This document shows positions 15,984-25,055 of a stretch of 64,000 bases of DNA, one piece after another; position 1 is the stretch's first letter, and the number at the start of each line of letters is the position of its first letter. The position numbers were made by a program, and so were the translations under genes. The notes under the pieces are model-generated. The model saw only the letters and a list, made by a program, of their open reading frames with translations, did not search any database and was not told the origin of the DNA. Source of the stretch: Candidatus Devosia phytovorans (GTDB taxonomy: Bacteria > Pseudomonadota > Alphaproteobacteria > Rhizobiales > Devosiaceae); assembly GCA_029202405.1 (NCBI GenBank), contig CP119312.1:1059001-1123000 (forward strand), written 5' to 3'.

Positions 15984-18098
15984 CTAATCGGCGTAATAGT
16001 TGCGATAGCGGCGGTGGTAGTCGGATGGCGACAGGCTCTGCTGGTTGAGTACCGGGACGAGTACGGCGCCGCCGGTCAGTGCCTGTTCGATCGTGAGCAG
16101 CGCGCGGGTGATCTCCTGCTGCGGCGTGGCGGCCCATTCGCAAACCAGGACCACGGCATCGGCCTTGTGGGCAATGTAGATGCCATCAACCACCGGCCCG
16201 AGCGGCGGTGTGTCGAGGATGACGATGTCGAAGGCACGCGAGGCTGCCGCGAGCAGGCGGTCGAAATTGCGGCTGGTGATGAGCTGGTCAGTGGCGGCGA
16301 TGCTGCTGCGCGAGCCAATGAGCGAGAGCAGCCCGGTCTGCTGGTCGTCGGACAGGGCGCTTTCGAGGCTGACGGTCGGATCATCATCTTCGAGTGCCCG
16401 GATGAGACCGTCGGACGGCTCGAGGCCGAGTTGCTGATGCAGGGCCGGGCGACGCAGGTCGCAATCGATGAGCAGCGTACGGCGACCAGCCAGCGCATAG
16501 GAGCGGGCAATGGCCAGGGCCAGCGTGGTCTTGCCTTCGCCGGGCGCTGTGGAGGTCACGACGATCATGGGCGCGCGGCGGCTCTCGGCGACCGGATCGA
16601 CCGAAAGGTTGTGGTCGATGGCGGTGCGGATTTTGCGGATGGCTTCGGCGAACGATGACAGAGGAGCAGAGACGGTGAGATCGGCGAGGCTGCGCTGGTC
16701 TGCCTGCGGCTTGATATAGGGCACGGCCAGCGCCATGCGGGTCCGGGTGGCTGCAGCAAGCTGCTCTTCGGAGGTGATGCCGCCGACGAAATGTTCGTAG
16801 AGGAAGGCTATGCCCACGGCGAGGCCAAGGCCGGCAAGCGTGGAAAGCAGCAGGAGCAGCCGCATGTTGGGCCACGATGGCGCGCCGGGGCGGAGGGCCT
16901 CCGAGACGAGGCGGGTGCTGGGGAGCTGCAAGGCGGCTTCGGTCTGGAGCTGCTGCGAGCGAGTGACGAGTTGGTCGTAGCGCTGTCGGGCCAGTTCGGC
17001 CTGCTGCTGCAGGTCATAGATTTCGGTCAGGGCATCGGCAGAGAGGCCGCTGGAGATCAGAGCCGTCCGAAGCGCAGTCCGGGTTCGATTCTCGTCCTCC
17101 TGCGCCTGGGTGACCTGGACCTGGAGCCCTGAAACCCCGATCTCGGCACGCCGCTGCAGGTCGGTCTCGATCGCCGCCAGCTCTTCGCGCAGGTTTATGG
17201 CAGTCGTCGTGTCGGACCGCTCGATCTCGCCGACGAGGGCGCGGCGCTGGGCTTCAAGATTTTTCAGGGCCTCGTTGCCGAGCCGGTCGGCGAGGGCGGC
17301 GTAATTGCCAGCATCGAGCTGCGTCCTGGCCTCGGCGAGCCGGACGCTGGTCTGCTGCCGTAATGTGCTGAGGCCGGCAAGGCTCGATGAGAGTTCCATC
17401 AGTTCGCTACTGCCGGTTTCTGCGACGATGCTGTCGATATTGGTATCGACATAGCGGTCAATGGACCCTTCCGAGGCCACGACATCCTCGCGGGCGAGCG
17501 CCAGCTGCTGCAGCAGGACGTCGCGGGCCTCGACCATGCTGTGCACCCTGGCAGTGAGTTGGGTGGCGATATGGGCGCTGGCGATGGCATTGGCGAGACG
17601 GGCTGCCTTTTCAGGGTCTTGCGAGCGTGCGCTGACCGAGACAAGAAAGGTCAGGCCGCGCCGTTGCACGGAGGTGGCCGAGGACAGCTTGCCAAGGGTT
17701 TGCAGAAGGGCCGCATCCGCAGTCGGCAGCGTGGGTTGGCGCAGATTCAGCGCCGACAGAATGCGTGCGACAAGGCCGAGCTCTGCGCCGAATTCGGGGT
17801 CGCTGACCAGATCGAGTTCGTCGATTACCGTCAGCAGGACAGTGTCAGAGCGTACGAGTTCGACCTCACCATCGACGCGCGCATTGTCGCTGTTCATGTC
17901 GCCATAACCGGATTGCGGCGTCAGCAGGCTCTGGTTGCCGGGATCGACCTGCAGCAGGGCGGTGGCAGTATATACGGGGGTGATGGTGGCGGTGATGGCA
18001 GCGGCGACGCCGGCGATGGCCAGCGTTATGCCGAGGATCATCCTGAACTGCCGCCGCAACAGGCCGAGCAGCTCCTGCAGGTTGATGCTGTTGTCCAT
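15984..18098 (-). CDS. Polysaccharide co-polymerase / bacterial tyrosine autokinase (Wzc/ExoP type)
   Basis: This inner-membrane protein controls chain length and export of exopolysaccharide. The 704-residue product has a Wzz domain between transmembrane helices at about 21-42 and 413-435, with a long periplasmic coiled-coil region between. A cytoplasmic kinase follows: Walker A STAPGEGKTT (515-524), A' LLIDCDLRRPALHQQLG, and Walker B FDIVILDTPP (623-632). The tail has a tyrosine cluster (YHRRYRNYYAD), the autophosphorylation site. ATG 18098 has AAGGA at good spacing; an earlier ATG at 18152 does not. It is divergent from the glycosyltransferase operon across a 672-base gap. Confidence 0.92.
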   Translation of the reverse strand: MDNSINLQELLGLLRRQFRMILGITLAIAGVAAAITATITPVYTATALLQVDPGNQSLLTPQSGYGDMNSDNARVDGEVELVRSDTVLLTVIDELDLVSDPEFGAELGLVARILSALNLRQPTLPTADAALLQTLGKLSSATSVQRRGLTFLVSVSARSQDPEKAARLANAIASAHIATQLTARVHSMVEARDVLLQQLALAREDVVASEGSIDRYVDTNIDSIVAETGSSELMELSSSLAGLSTLRQQTSVRLAEARTQLDAGNYAALADRLGNEALKNLEAQRRALVGEIERSDTTTAINLREELAAIETDLQRRAEIGVSGLQVQVTQAQEDENRTRTALRTALISSGLSADALTEIYDLQQQAELARQRYDQLVTRSQQLQTEAALQLPSTRLVSEALRPGAPSWPNMRLLLLLSTLAGLGLAVGIAFLYEHFVGGITSEEQLAAATRTRMALAVPYIKPQADQRSLADLTVSAPLSSFAEAIRKIRTAIDHNLSVDPVAESRRAPMIVVTSTAPGEGKTTLALAIARSYALAGRRTLLIDCDLRRPALHQQLGLEPSDGLIRALEDDDPTVSLESALSDDQQTGLLSLIGSRSSIAATDQLITSRNFDRLLAAASRAFDIVILDTPPLGPVVDGIYIAHKADAVVLVCEWAATPQQEITRALLTIEQALTGGAVLVPVLNQQSLSPSDYHRRYRNYYAD

Positions 18099-18486
18099 CA
18101 ATAGTCCTTCTTGAAATGGCTTTGGCCCTAAACGGGAAAATGTGTTGTTCATGATGGCTTGGACACAACCGATCGAACGGCGCCGCGGGCTTCAGGCAGG
18201 AGGGGCCGACTGGCGGCCAGTGCGCCAGTGCCCGGAGCCTGCGCTGGCCTGGGCAAAACATAAAAAGTCACAATCAAAACTCGATGCCGATAGTCCGGAC
18301 CGTGAAATGACCGGCCGGTGATTCACGATAGCAATAACCTCATTCTAGGCTAGAGCCGGCACGGTTAGTCATGGCATGACCGTAAGTATCCCATGCGTAA
18401 AAAAACATAGTTTTATCAAGGGTGATGATATAATCTGAATCTGCCTGCCAGGTGTGTATCTGTTGTGGCATAAGGCGAAATTGTTT

Positions 18487-18502
18487 TCTGACAGTGATTT
18501 AG
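18487..18502. promoter_or_regulatory. Direct repeat, site 1 (TCTGACAGTGATTTAG)
   Basis: The 16-base sequence recurs with one change at 18597-18612. The starts are 110 bases apart, close to a whole number of helical turns. It is a candidate operator for the polysaccharide locus; the binding protein is unknown. Confidence 0.45.
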
Positions 18503-18596
18503 TCTATTCTGTATTTGAATTTGAATTATCTCGCCTTAGCGCACCCTCTCTTGGATGATGTCTTGGTTGATTGCCTATATCTTCGATATTTCTTGG

Positions 18597-18612
18597 TCTG
18601 ACAGTGAATTAG
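18597..18612. promoter_or_regulatory. Direct repeat, site 2 (TCTGACAGTGAATTAG)
   Basis: Second copy of the 16-base repeat, 15 of 16 bases identical to site 1. It lies 159 bases upstream of the GTG start of the first glycosyltransferase. Confidence 0.45.
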
Positions 18613-18770
18613 CAAAATCTGGTCGCCACGGTGCGCGAGTTTGACGCGCCAGCGGCTCCTGATGTGCGCATCTGCCCATTCTTCCCTGCTGACGAACCGG
18701 CGCGATGTTTCGCCGGGCGATTTTCAAGTTTTCTTCTGGATTGCCGTTGCGGCACTGTTCGGAGGTTTGC

Positions 18771-20003
18771 GTGATATTTGTAATTTTGGGGCTCAATTAC
18801 GCCCCCGAGCGTATCGGCATTGCAGTCTATACCAGGGGCATGGCCGAGGCCCTGGTTGCCAAGGGACATGAGGTCCATGTCGTTGCCGGCTACCCCTATT
18901 ACCCGGGCTGGAGGGTGATCGACCCGTTCGACGAGCCTTGGTCGAGGCAGTCTGTCGAGAACGGCGTTTCGGTCACGCGGGTGCCGCATTATGTGCCGGC
19001 CAATCCGAGTGGGTTGCGGCGCATGTTGCATCACGCCAGTTTCGGGCTCAGTGCGCTGATTCCAATGTTGACCCTGGCGAGGGCGAAGCGCCCCGATGTG
19101 GTGATTGCCGTGGCGCCATCGCTGGTCGCCGCGCCGGTTGCGCGACTGGCCGCCTGGAGCTGCGGGGCGCATGCCTGGCTGCATGTGCAGGATTTCGAGG
19201 TCGAGGCGGCCTTCGCCACCGGACTGATGGGCGCGCGGTCGCTATTGGGGCGGCTGGCGCTCGGCTTCGAGCGCAGCGTCTTGCGCCTGTTCGACAGTGT
19301 CAGCGCCATTTCACCGCGAATGTGTTTCCGATTGTTGCAGAAGGGCGTCGACAAGACGCGGATCGTCCAGTTCCGCAATTGGGCCGATCTCGAACGCCTC
19401 CCGCCAGCGGCCGTGCCCTCGGGCTACCGCTTGCGCTGGGGCATTTCCACGCCGCATGTGGCGCTCTATGCGGGCAATATCGGCCGCAAGCAGGGCATCG
19501 AGATCGTGGTGGAGGCGGCGCGCATGCTGCAGCACCGGCGCGACCTGACCTTCGTAATCTGCGGCGAGGGGCCGAACCGGGCGGAGCTCGAACGGCAGGC
19601 GCATGGCCTCGAACGCTTCCAGTTTCACGATCTGCAGCCGGTCGAGCAGCTGGGTGACCTGATGGCGCTGGCGACGGTGCATCTTCTGCCGCAGCTGGCC
19701 GGTGTGGCCGACCTGGTGCTGCCCTCCAAGCTGACCAATATGCTGGCCTCGGGCCGTCCGGTGGTGGCGGCCGCAGCGACGGGCACGGGGCTCTGGGCCG
19801 AAATGGTCGATTGCGGCATCACCGTGCCCCCGGGCGATCCGGCGGCCTTTGCGGCGGCGATTGATCTGGTCGCGAGCGATGCCGACCTGGCAGCGCAGTT
19901 TGGCGTCAATGCCCGTCATCGGGCCGAGCAGCGCTGGAGCAAGGCGGGGGTGCTCGGCGGCTTCATCAACCGGCTGATCGTCATCGCCGAGCAGCGGCGA
20001 TGA
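18771..20003 (+). CDS. Glycosyltransferase family 4 (WcaI/WbuB-like)
   Basis: This 410-residue GT-B enzyme adds a sugar to a lipid-linked oligosaccharide on the cytoplasmic side of the membrane. The N-terminal domain has LGLNYAPERIGIAVYTRGMA and YPYYPGW, typical of the colanic-acid WcaI and WbuB group. The C-terminal donor domain has YAGNIGRKQGIE, FVICGEGPN and PSKLTNMLASGRPVVAAA. I chose GTG 18771 with GGAGG five bases upstream. It is the first gene of the plus-strand operon, and its stop overlaps the ATG of the next short frame (ATGA). Confidence 0.9.
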   Translation: MIFVILGLNYAPERIGIAVYTRGMAEALVAKGHEVHVVAGYPYYPGWRVIDPFDEPWSRQSVENGVSVTRVPHYVPANPSGLRRMLHHASFGLSALIPMLTLARAKRPDVVIAVAPSLVAAPVARLAAWSCGAHAWLHVQDFEVEAAFATGLMGARSLLGRLALGFERSVLRLFDSVSAISPRMCFRLLQKGVDKTRIVQFRNWADLERLPPAAVPSGYRLRWGISTPHVALYAGNIGRKQGIEIVVEAARMLQHRRDLTFVICGEGPNRAELERQAHGLERFQFHDLQPVEQLGDLMALATVHLLPQLAGVADLVLPSKLTNMLASGRPVVAAAATGTGLWAEMVDCGITVPPGDPAAFAAAIDLVASDADLAAQFGVNARHRAEQRWSKAGVLGGFINRLIVIAEQRR

Positions 20004-20149
20004 CGATGACTGACCGGGACGGCTTGTGGATCACGGAGCGAGACCATTTCGTCCGCGCCGGCACCAATTCGCTGGTGCGCACCGATGTTGCGGCGGGCAC
20101 TACGGTGGCTGGCGTGCCGGCCCGGCCGATCGAGATGCGCCATGCTTGA
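20000..20149 (+). pseudogene. Remnant of a hexapeptide-repeat acyltransferase (C-terminal end only)
   Basis: A 49-codon frame starts in the ATGA overlap with the upstream glycosyltransferase and stops eight bases inside the flippase gene. Its second half, AGTNSLVRTDVAAGTTVAG followed by VPARPIE, reads like the final coils of a left-handed beta-helix acetyltransferase. Those enzymes end with the pattern KDVPAGTTVVGVPARPI. A working enzyme needs 150 residues or more, so this is probably what remains after a deletion. It may still be translated through the start overlap. Confidence 0.6.
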
Positions 20150-21602
20150 TGGTGTTCGACGGGTACTTGGCAGTTCGGCGGCGCCATCCGTCGCGGTGAC
20201 GGCGGGGAGCGTCTTCGGCATTGCGCTGAATCTCGTCATCCCCTTCGTGCTGCCGATGGCCGAATATGCGCTCTATTCGCTGCTGCTGGGGCTGGCGCAG
20301 CTGGTGACGAGCCTGTCGTTCGAATGGATGCGGCTGGCCATGCTGCGGCATGGATATGGTGCGGACGAGGTCGTTGCACATCAACGCAGACTGGTGCTGG
20401 CCCGCTGCTATGTCGCGACCACGGGCGTCCTGCTTGTGGCCGCGGTCCTGGTTGCGAGCATCACCATGGTCTGGAGCTGGGCGGGTGCGATCTCGATTGT
20501 CCTGGCTTGTGCTGCCATCCAGGGGGCCTTCGATGGACAGATGGCTGCGGCGCGGGCGCGGTTTGACAATCTCGCCTTTTCGGGGCGCTGGATCGTCCGG
20601 GCGCTGCTGGGATTGGTCTTGGCCATCGTCTTTGCGGCCGTGTTCCAGACCGGCATGGCCGCACTCGCTGGACTGACGCTGTCCTATCCGCTGGCGGCGC
20701 TGCTGTGGCGCGAAAATTTGCTGGCGGCGCTTGGGCGCGGTGAGGCGTTTGACTGGGCCGAATTCCGCCTGCTGTTCGGCTTTGGTGAACTGGCGGCGCT
20801 GGCAACCAATCTTTCGGTGGCGGTGCCGGCAGTGGTACGAAGCCTCGTGGTGGGGAGCCTGGGGCTGGCCGGGGCGGGCGGCGTGTTGCTGGCGATCGAT
20901 ATCGGGCAACGGCTGTTTTCCACCGTAGGCACGGCGATCAATGTCGTGGTGGTGCAACGTGCGATCCGCGCGATGGAGCATGATGACAGCGCAGCGGTGC
21001 GGCGGCGGCTGCGTGACCAGGTCGTGGTGGCAGTGGGGGTCGTAGCACCGCTGGCCATCGGGCTGATCGCGCTGCGCGGGCAGGTGGCCGAGCTGATCGT
21101 GCCGCTGGATTACCGGGTGGGTTTTGCCGCGGGACTGCTCGCCGTCACCCTGGCCTCGGCGCTGCAGGCCATGAGGCAATATGCGCTTGATCCGCTGTTC
21201 CTGATTTTCGGCAGGTCCGGTGGTGCGCCGCTGGCGCCGGCCGTGGTGCTGGCGCTGCTGGCGGTCTCCACCATCACGCCAATGGCCTGGTGGGGCAGCG
21301 CGCTGGCGGCGGCGGTGCTGCCGCTGCTGCTGGCGCATGCGATCGGGCTGGTAGTGACCATTGCGGCGCTGTGCCTGCTCACACCGATGCGCTGGCCGTG
21401 GCACGACCTGTGGCGGCTGGCTCTGGCGGTGGGCGCCATGGGTACGATCGCTGCCGTGCTGCCGGCCAGCGAAGGGCTTGCCGATGGCGTCGTTGTGTTT
21501 CTGGCGCTGGCCGTGCCCTATGCGGGCTGTGTGCTGGCGCTGGACGTGGGTGGCATCCGCAGCGCAGGCGTGGCGCAGACGCGCGGCGGGGCTGCGACTT
21601 GA
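20142..21602 (+). CDS. Polysaccharide flippase (Wzx/MATE-like)
   Basis: This 486-residue integral membrane protein has about 12-14 hydrophobic helices (for example LLLVAAVLVASITMVWSWAG). It has no soluble domain. In this locus it would flip lipid-linked repeat units across the inner membrane. The start ATG 20142 overlaps the acyltransferase remnant. An upstream ATG at 20085 would lie inside that remnant and is rejected. The TGA overlaps the TTG start of the next gene. Confidence 0.82.
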   Translation: MLDGVRRVLGSSAAPSVAVTAGSVFGIALNLVIPFVLPMAEYALYSLLLGLAQLVTSLSFEWMRLAMLRHGYGADEVVAHQRRLVLARCYVATTGVLLVAAVLVASITMVWSWAGAISIVLACAAIQGAFDGQMAAARARFDNLAFSGRWIVRALLGLVLAIVFAAVFQTGMAALAGLTLSYPLAALLWRENLLAALGRGEAFDWAEFRLLFGFGELAALATNLSVAVPAVVRSLVVGSLGLAGAGGVLLAIDIGQRLFSTVGTAINVVVVQRAIRAMEHDDSAAVRRRLRDQVVVAVGVVAPLAIGLIALRGQVAELIVPLDYRVGFAAGLLAVTLASALQAMRQYALDPLFLIFGRSGGAPLAPAVVLALLAVSTITPMAWWGSALAAAVLPLLLAHAIGLVVTIAALCLLTPMRWPWHDLWRLALAVGAMGTIAAVLPASEGLADGVVVFLALAVPYAGCVLALDVGGIRSAGVAQTRGGAAT

Positions 21603-22627
21603 GAGTGCTCTATGTCGGGTCGGCGCGGGGACAATCACGCCTGATGCAGCGCGCGATGCAGCGGCGCGGACACGCGGTTTTCGCCGTCGATCCCTATGCC
21701 GTGCTGCGGGGCAATCGCTGGGTCACGGCCTGGGCTTGGCGCACCGGCACGATGGGGATCTCGCGGCTGATCGAGCGCCATATCCGCCAGTCGGTGGGAG
21801 ACGGCGCCTTCGATGTTGCTTTCGTCGACAATGGCGAGCTGGTCTCGGCCAGTGCGGTGAAATTTCTGAGGGCGCGGGCCGGGCGGGTGGCGCTGTTCAA
21901 CCGCGACAATCCCTTTGTGTCGCGCGATGGCATGCGCTGGCGGACGCTGCGAACAGCCCTGCGGCACTACGATCTCTACGCCACGCCACGGCAATCCACG
22001 GCCGAGATAGCGCGGGCCGCTGGCGTGAAGCATGTCCTGCGGGTCAATTTCTTCGCCGACGAGGTGCTGCATCGCCCGCAGATACCGACGGCGGAGGAGC
22101 AAGCGCAGTTCGGATCGCCGGTGTCATTCGTGGGCAGCTGGTTTGCCGAGCGCGGGCCCTTCATGGAGACGCTGGCGCGGCGCGGCGTACCGCTCAAGGT
22201 GATCGGACAGCGCTGGGAGCGGGCGGATAATTTCGCCGCCTTCCGACATGTCGTCGTGCCCGGCTATCTCGACAGCGCCGCCTATTCGGCCGCCGTGCGC
22301 AGCGCCGAGATCGCCATCTGCATGCTGTCCAAGGGCAATCAGGACCTGCAGACCTCGCGCTCCTCGGAAATCCCGGCCATGGGCGTGGTGCTCTGCGCCG
22401 AGCGCACGGCCGAACATATGGCCATGTATGTGGAGGGAGAGGAGGCGCTGTTCTGGTCGAGCGCAGAGGAATGCGCCGATCTGTGTCTGGGCCTGCTGGC
22501 TGATCCGGCGCGGCTCGCGCGGATCGCGGCGGGGGGACGCCGGCGAGTGCTGACCAATGACAACTGGGCCGAGACGACTATGGAGCAGATCCTGCTGGCG
22601 GCGGTGGGCGAGGTGGCGCTTTCATGA
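21599..22627 (+). CDS. Glycosyltransferase, CgeB-like
   Basis: This 342-residue protein begins with RVLYVGSARGQSRLMQRA, a GT-B start with a nucleotide-sugar fold. The C-terminal part has SFVGSWFAERGPFMETL, then LQTSRSSEIPAMGVVL and a final glycosyltransferase_1 helix, as in CgeB-type enzymes. The TTG start at 21599 overlaps the flippase stop; GTG 21605 is an alternative. The donor and acceptor sugars are unknown. Confidence 0.82.
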   Translation: MRVLYVGSARGQSRLMQRAMQRRGHAVFAVDPYAVLRGNRWVTAWAWRTGTMGISRLIERHIRQSVGDGAFDVAFVDNGELVSASAVKFLRARAGRVALFNRDNPFVSRDGMRWRTLRTALRHYDLYATPRQSTAEIARAAGVKHVLRVNFFADEVLHRPQIPTAEEQAQFGSPVSFVGSWFAERGPFMETLARRGVPLKVIGQRWERADNFAAFRHVVVPGYLDSAAYSAAVRSAEIAICMLSKGNQDLQTSRSSEIPAMGVVLCAERTAEHMAMYVEGEEALFWSSAEECADLCLGLLADPARLARIAAGGRRRVLTNDNWAETTMEQILLAAVGEVALS

Positions 22628-23892
22628 TCGGGTTGCTGGTCGGCGTGGAACTGGTGCTGCTGCTGGAGGCCAAGCGGCGCGTTTGCTCGTTGTCAGCTTT
22701 CGACCTGATCGGCGGCTATATCATGGCCTGCCAACTGGCCTATTATAGCGCGCAATTCGTGCCTGTCGTTGATATCGCGGCGCCTGGGCAATTGCGCAGC
22801 CATCTCTACGTCAACGACGAGGGCCTGCAGCTCTATTTCTGGATTTTCCTCTGCTGTTATGGCGCGACCCTTGGGCTTAGGGTTACCGAGCGAGCAGATG
22901 TGCAGGCTCTTGGCGGCGAGGCCATTGCCGGGGTGGAGCGCTGGCTGGGTCTGGTGCTGCTGGTCTGTGGCCTGTTGGCGCTCGTCAATGTCCTGTCCAC
23001 CGACAGCGCGGCGCTCTGGTACAATCGCAGCTATCTGCTGCTCAGCTCCACGCGGGGGCTGGCAATCGCCAATGGCCTTACGGCCATGGTGCAGGAACTA
23101 TCGCAGATCCTAGGCGTGGTCGCGGCCTTTAGTTTTGCCGTCGCGCTCTGGACGGGGCGGAGGGGGCTGGCTTTCGGCTTTTTCCTGATCCTTAGCTGGT
23201 ATGTGCTGCTGGGCCTCGCCAATGCGGGGCGGGCGGCGGCGGTCTATGTCTTCGTTGTCGCGGCGGTAGCAGCGGTCATGCCGCGGCGGGGGCGCTGGCT
23301 GGTGGTGGGCGGTGTGGGCCTTGTGGCGCTGCTGTGCCTGCTGATGGCGCTGGGCGGCAGGATGACACGCGAGTTTGGTGTCTCGGTCATTCCGGACAAT
23401 TTCGTCTCGGCCGTGCTCGCGGGGCCAAACCGGCTGCTGTTTGTCATCGGCAACCTGACGCAGGGCGTCTTTGTCACCAATGATGGTTTCGTGCTGCGGC
23501 CCCAGCATCCCGAGCTTTACAAGCAGCTTTCCTTTTCGCCCTTTCCCTCGGCGGTGGATGGCTTCGAGGGCATAAGGCGCATCCAGGAAATTCGCCTGCA
23601 CAGCTATGTGCCGATGAGTGCGATCACCGAAGTGGTGGCCTTTGGCGGCGCCTATACCGTCGTGGCTTCGCTGATCCTGATGCTGGGCATCAGGCTTTCC
23701 ATCATGGTGGCCGGGCGTGGGCATGTGCTGCTGTCGGTTCTGGCGGGTGCCTGGCTGTTCCTGGTGTTTGTGCAGGCCGGTGCCTATCCGCTGCGCAATG
23801 TATTCCGGCAGGAGCTGATCGGCGTGGCGCTGTTGGTGGTGGCGCTCTGGCTGCGTCCGGCAACGGCTGTACGTGAGGTGAGGGCGCCATGA
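22624..23892 (+). CDS. O-antigen/exopolysaccharide polymerase (Wzy-like)
   Basis: This 422-residue protein has about 10-12 transmembrane helices and one large periplasmic loop (roughly residues 250-330, with GRMTREFGVSVIPDN and FSPFPSAVDGFEGI). That is the usual Wzy layout. Wzy joins repeat units on the periplasmic face. Sequence conservation in this family is low, so the call rests on topology and position between flippase and transferases. ATGA overlaps occur at both ends. Confidence 0.78.
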   Translation: MIGLLVGVELVLLLEAKRRVCSLSAFDLIGGYIMACQLAYYSAQFVPVVDIAAPGQLRSHLYVNDEGLQLYFWIFLCCYGATLGLRVTERADVQALGGEAIAGVERWLGLVLLVCGLLALVNVLSTDSAALWYNRSYLLLSSTRGLAIANGLTAMVQELSQILGVVAAFSFAVALWTGRRGLAFGFFLILSWYVLLGLANAGRAAAVYVFVVAAVAAVMPRRGRWLVVGGVGLVALLCLLMALGGRMTREFGVSVIPDNFVSAVLAGPNRLLFVIGNLTQGVFVTNDGFVLRPQHPELYKQLSFSPFPSAVDGFEGIRRIQEIRLHSYVPMSAITEVVAFGGAYTVVASLILMLGIRLSIMVAGRGHVLLSVLAGAWLFLVFVQAGAYPLRNVFRQELIGVALLVVALWLRPATAVREVRAP

Positions 23893-25055
23893 GTGCACCG
23901 CGGCTTGATCTGGTAACCGGTTCGCTGTCGCGCCAGGGCGGTGGCGTGGCCGAGGTGGCGCGGCAGACGGGGCTTGGCCTTGTCGGAGAAGGGACATTCG
24001 ACGTGCGGCTTGTCGCGACGCGGGACGGGGATCTGGACCGGGACCTCCACAATCTTGGGACGCTTGCCGTGCGGGCCTATCGCTTTTTCGGGCCGTCGAC
24101 CTTCCGGATATCGCCGGGGCTGTTCTGGCGTGTGCTGACCAGTGATGCCGATGTCATGGCGGTGCATGGGCTGTGGGCGTTTCATGGCTTTGCCGTGCTG
24201 GCGTGGCACCTGCGGACTGGAAGGCCTTATGTCCTGGTGCCGCACGGCATGTTGGAGCCGTGGATCCTTCGGCGATCGCGAGGGCTCAAGCGTCTGGTGT
24301 CACTGCTCTATCAGGACCTGCTGCTGCATTGCGCCGCGGGCTTTCAGGTGCTGACGGAGGCGGAATCGCGGGATGTGCGCGCCCTGCTGCCCGCGGCGCA
24401 TTGTGTGGCTATTGCCAATGCGGTGGGCCAGAACCAGCCGGAAGATGCCCTGCCGCAATGGCATGGCGAGGCCATGCGGTCGCGGCGGGTCTATCTGTTC
24501 TTCGGGCGGATCCATGACAAGAAGGGCTGGCTCGAGCTCTGCCTTGCCTGGCAGGTGCTGTGCCGGCGCGATTGCGGCTTTGCGGCACGCTCGCAGCTGG
24601 TGTTCTGCGGCTGGCTCGACCAGGTGGCGGATTTTGACCTGGCGGTCGCGGCGCTGAACGCCGAGTTCGGCAATGTCAGCCATGTCGGTCCGCAATATGG
24701 GCAGGAAAAGGCGCGGTCACTGCAGGCGGCACATGTCCTGGTGCTGCCCTCGAAAAGCGAGGGTCTTCCCGTGGTGGTGCTGGAAGCCTGGAGCCACGGC
24801 ATTCCGGTGCTGATGACGGAGGCCTGCAATCTGCCGCAGGGTTTTGCCAGCGGGGCGGCGTTGCGGATCGGCGAAGATGCGCCTTCCGTGATCGAGGGGC
24901 TGGCGCAGGCAGATCGCTGGGACAAGTTTGAGATCGTCAGCATGTCGAAGGCGGCGCGTGCGCTGGTGGCGCAGGCATTTTCGCCTGCGGTCATTGCCGG
25001 CGAGATCAGTTCGTTGCTGCAGAGCGTGCTGGTGCGGTCGGGGCGGGCAACATGA
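23889..25055 (+). CDS. Glycosyltransferase family 4
   Basis: This 388-residue GT-B enzyme has an N-terminal RLDLVTGSLSRQGGGVAEVA (acceptor side). Its C-terminal donor site reads LFFGRIHDKKGWLELCLAW and LVLPSKSEGLPVVVLEAWS, with the expected E-x7-E glutamates. The middle segment YVLVPHGMLEPWILRRSR is common in exopolysaccharide transferases. It starts in an ATGA overlap and ends in another with the acetyltransferase. Confidence 0.9.
   Translation: MSAPRLDLVTGSLSRQGGGVAEVARQTGLGLVGEGTFDVRLVATRDGDLDRDLHNLGTLAVRAYRFFGPSTFRISPGLFWRVLTSDADVMAVHGLWAFHGFAVLAWHLRTGRPYVLVPHGMLEPWILRRSRGLKRLVSLLYQDLLLHCAAGFQVLTEAESRDVRALLPAAHCVAIANAVGQNQPEDALPQWHGEAMRSRRVYLFFGRIHDKKGWLELCLAWQVLCRRDCGFAARSQLVFCGWLDQVADFDLAVAALNAEFGNVSHVGPQYGQEKARSLQAAHVLVLPSKSEGLPVVVLEAWSHGIPVLMTEACNLPQGFASGAALRIGEDAPSVIEGLAQADRWDKFEIVSMSKAARALVAQAFSPAVIAGEISSLLQSVLVRSGRAT

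Larger units (their letters stand above)
18099..18770. other. AT-rich regulatory gap between the tyrosine kinase and the polysaccharide operon
   Basis: No gene is supported in these 672 bases. Bases 18360-18610 are far richer in A and T than anything else in the window. They hold a 16-base direct repeat (18487 and 18597), an ATATC-TTC-GATAT palindrome at 18577-18589 and three TCTTGG repeats. The region must contain the promoters of both divergent units. Short minus-strand frames here lack ribosome-binding sites. Confidence 0.6.
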
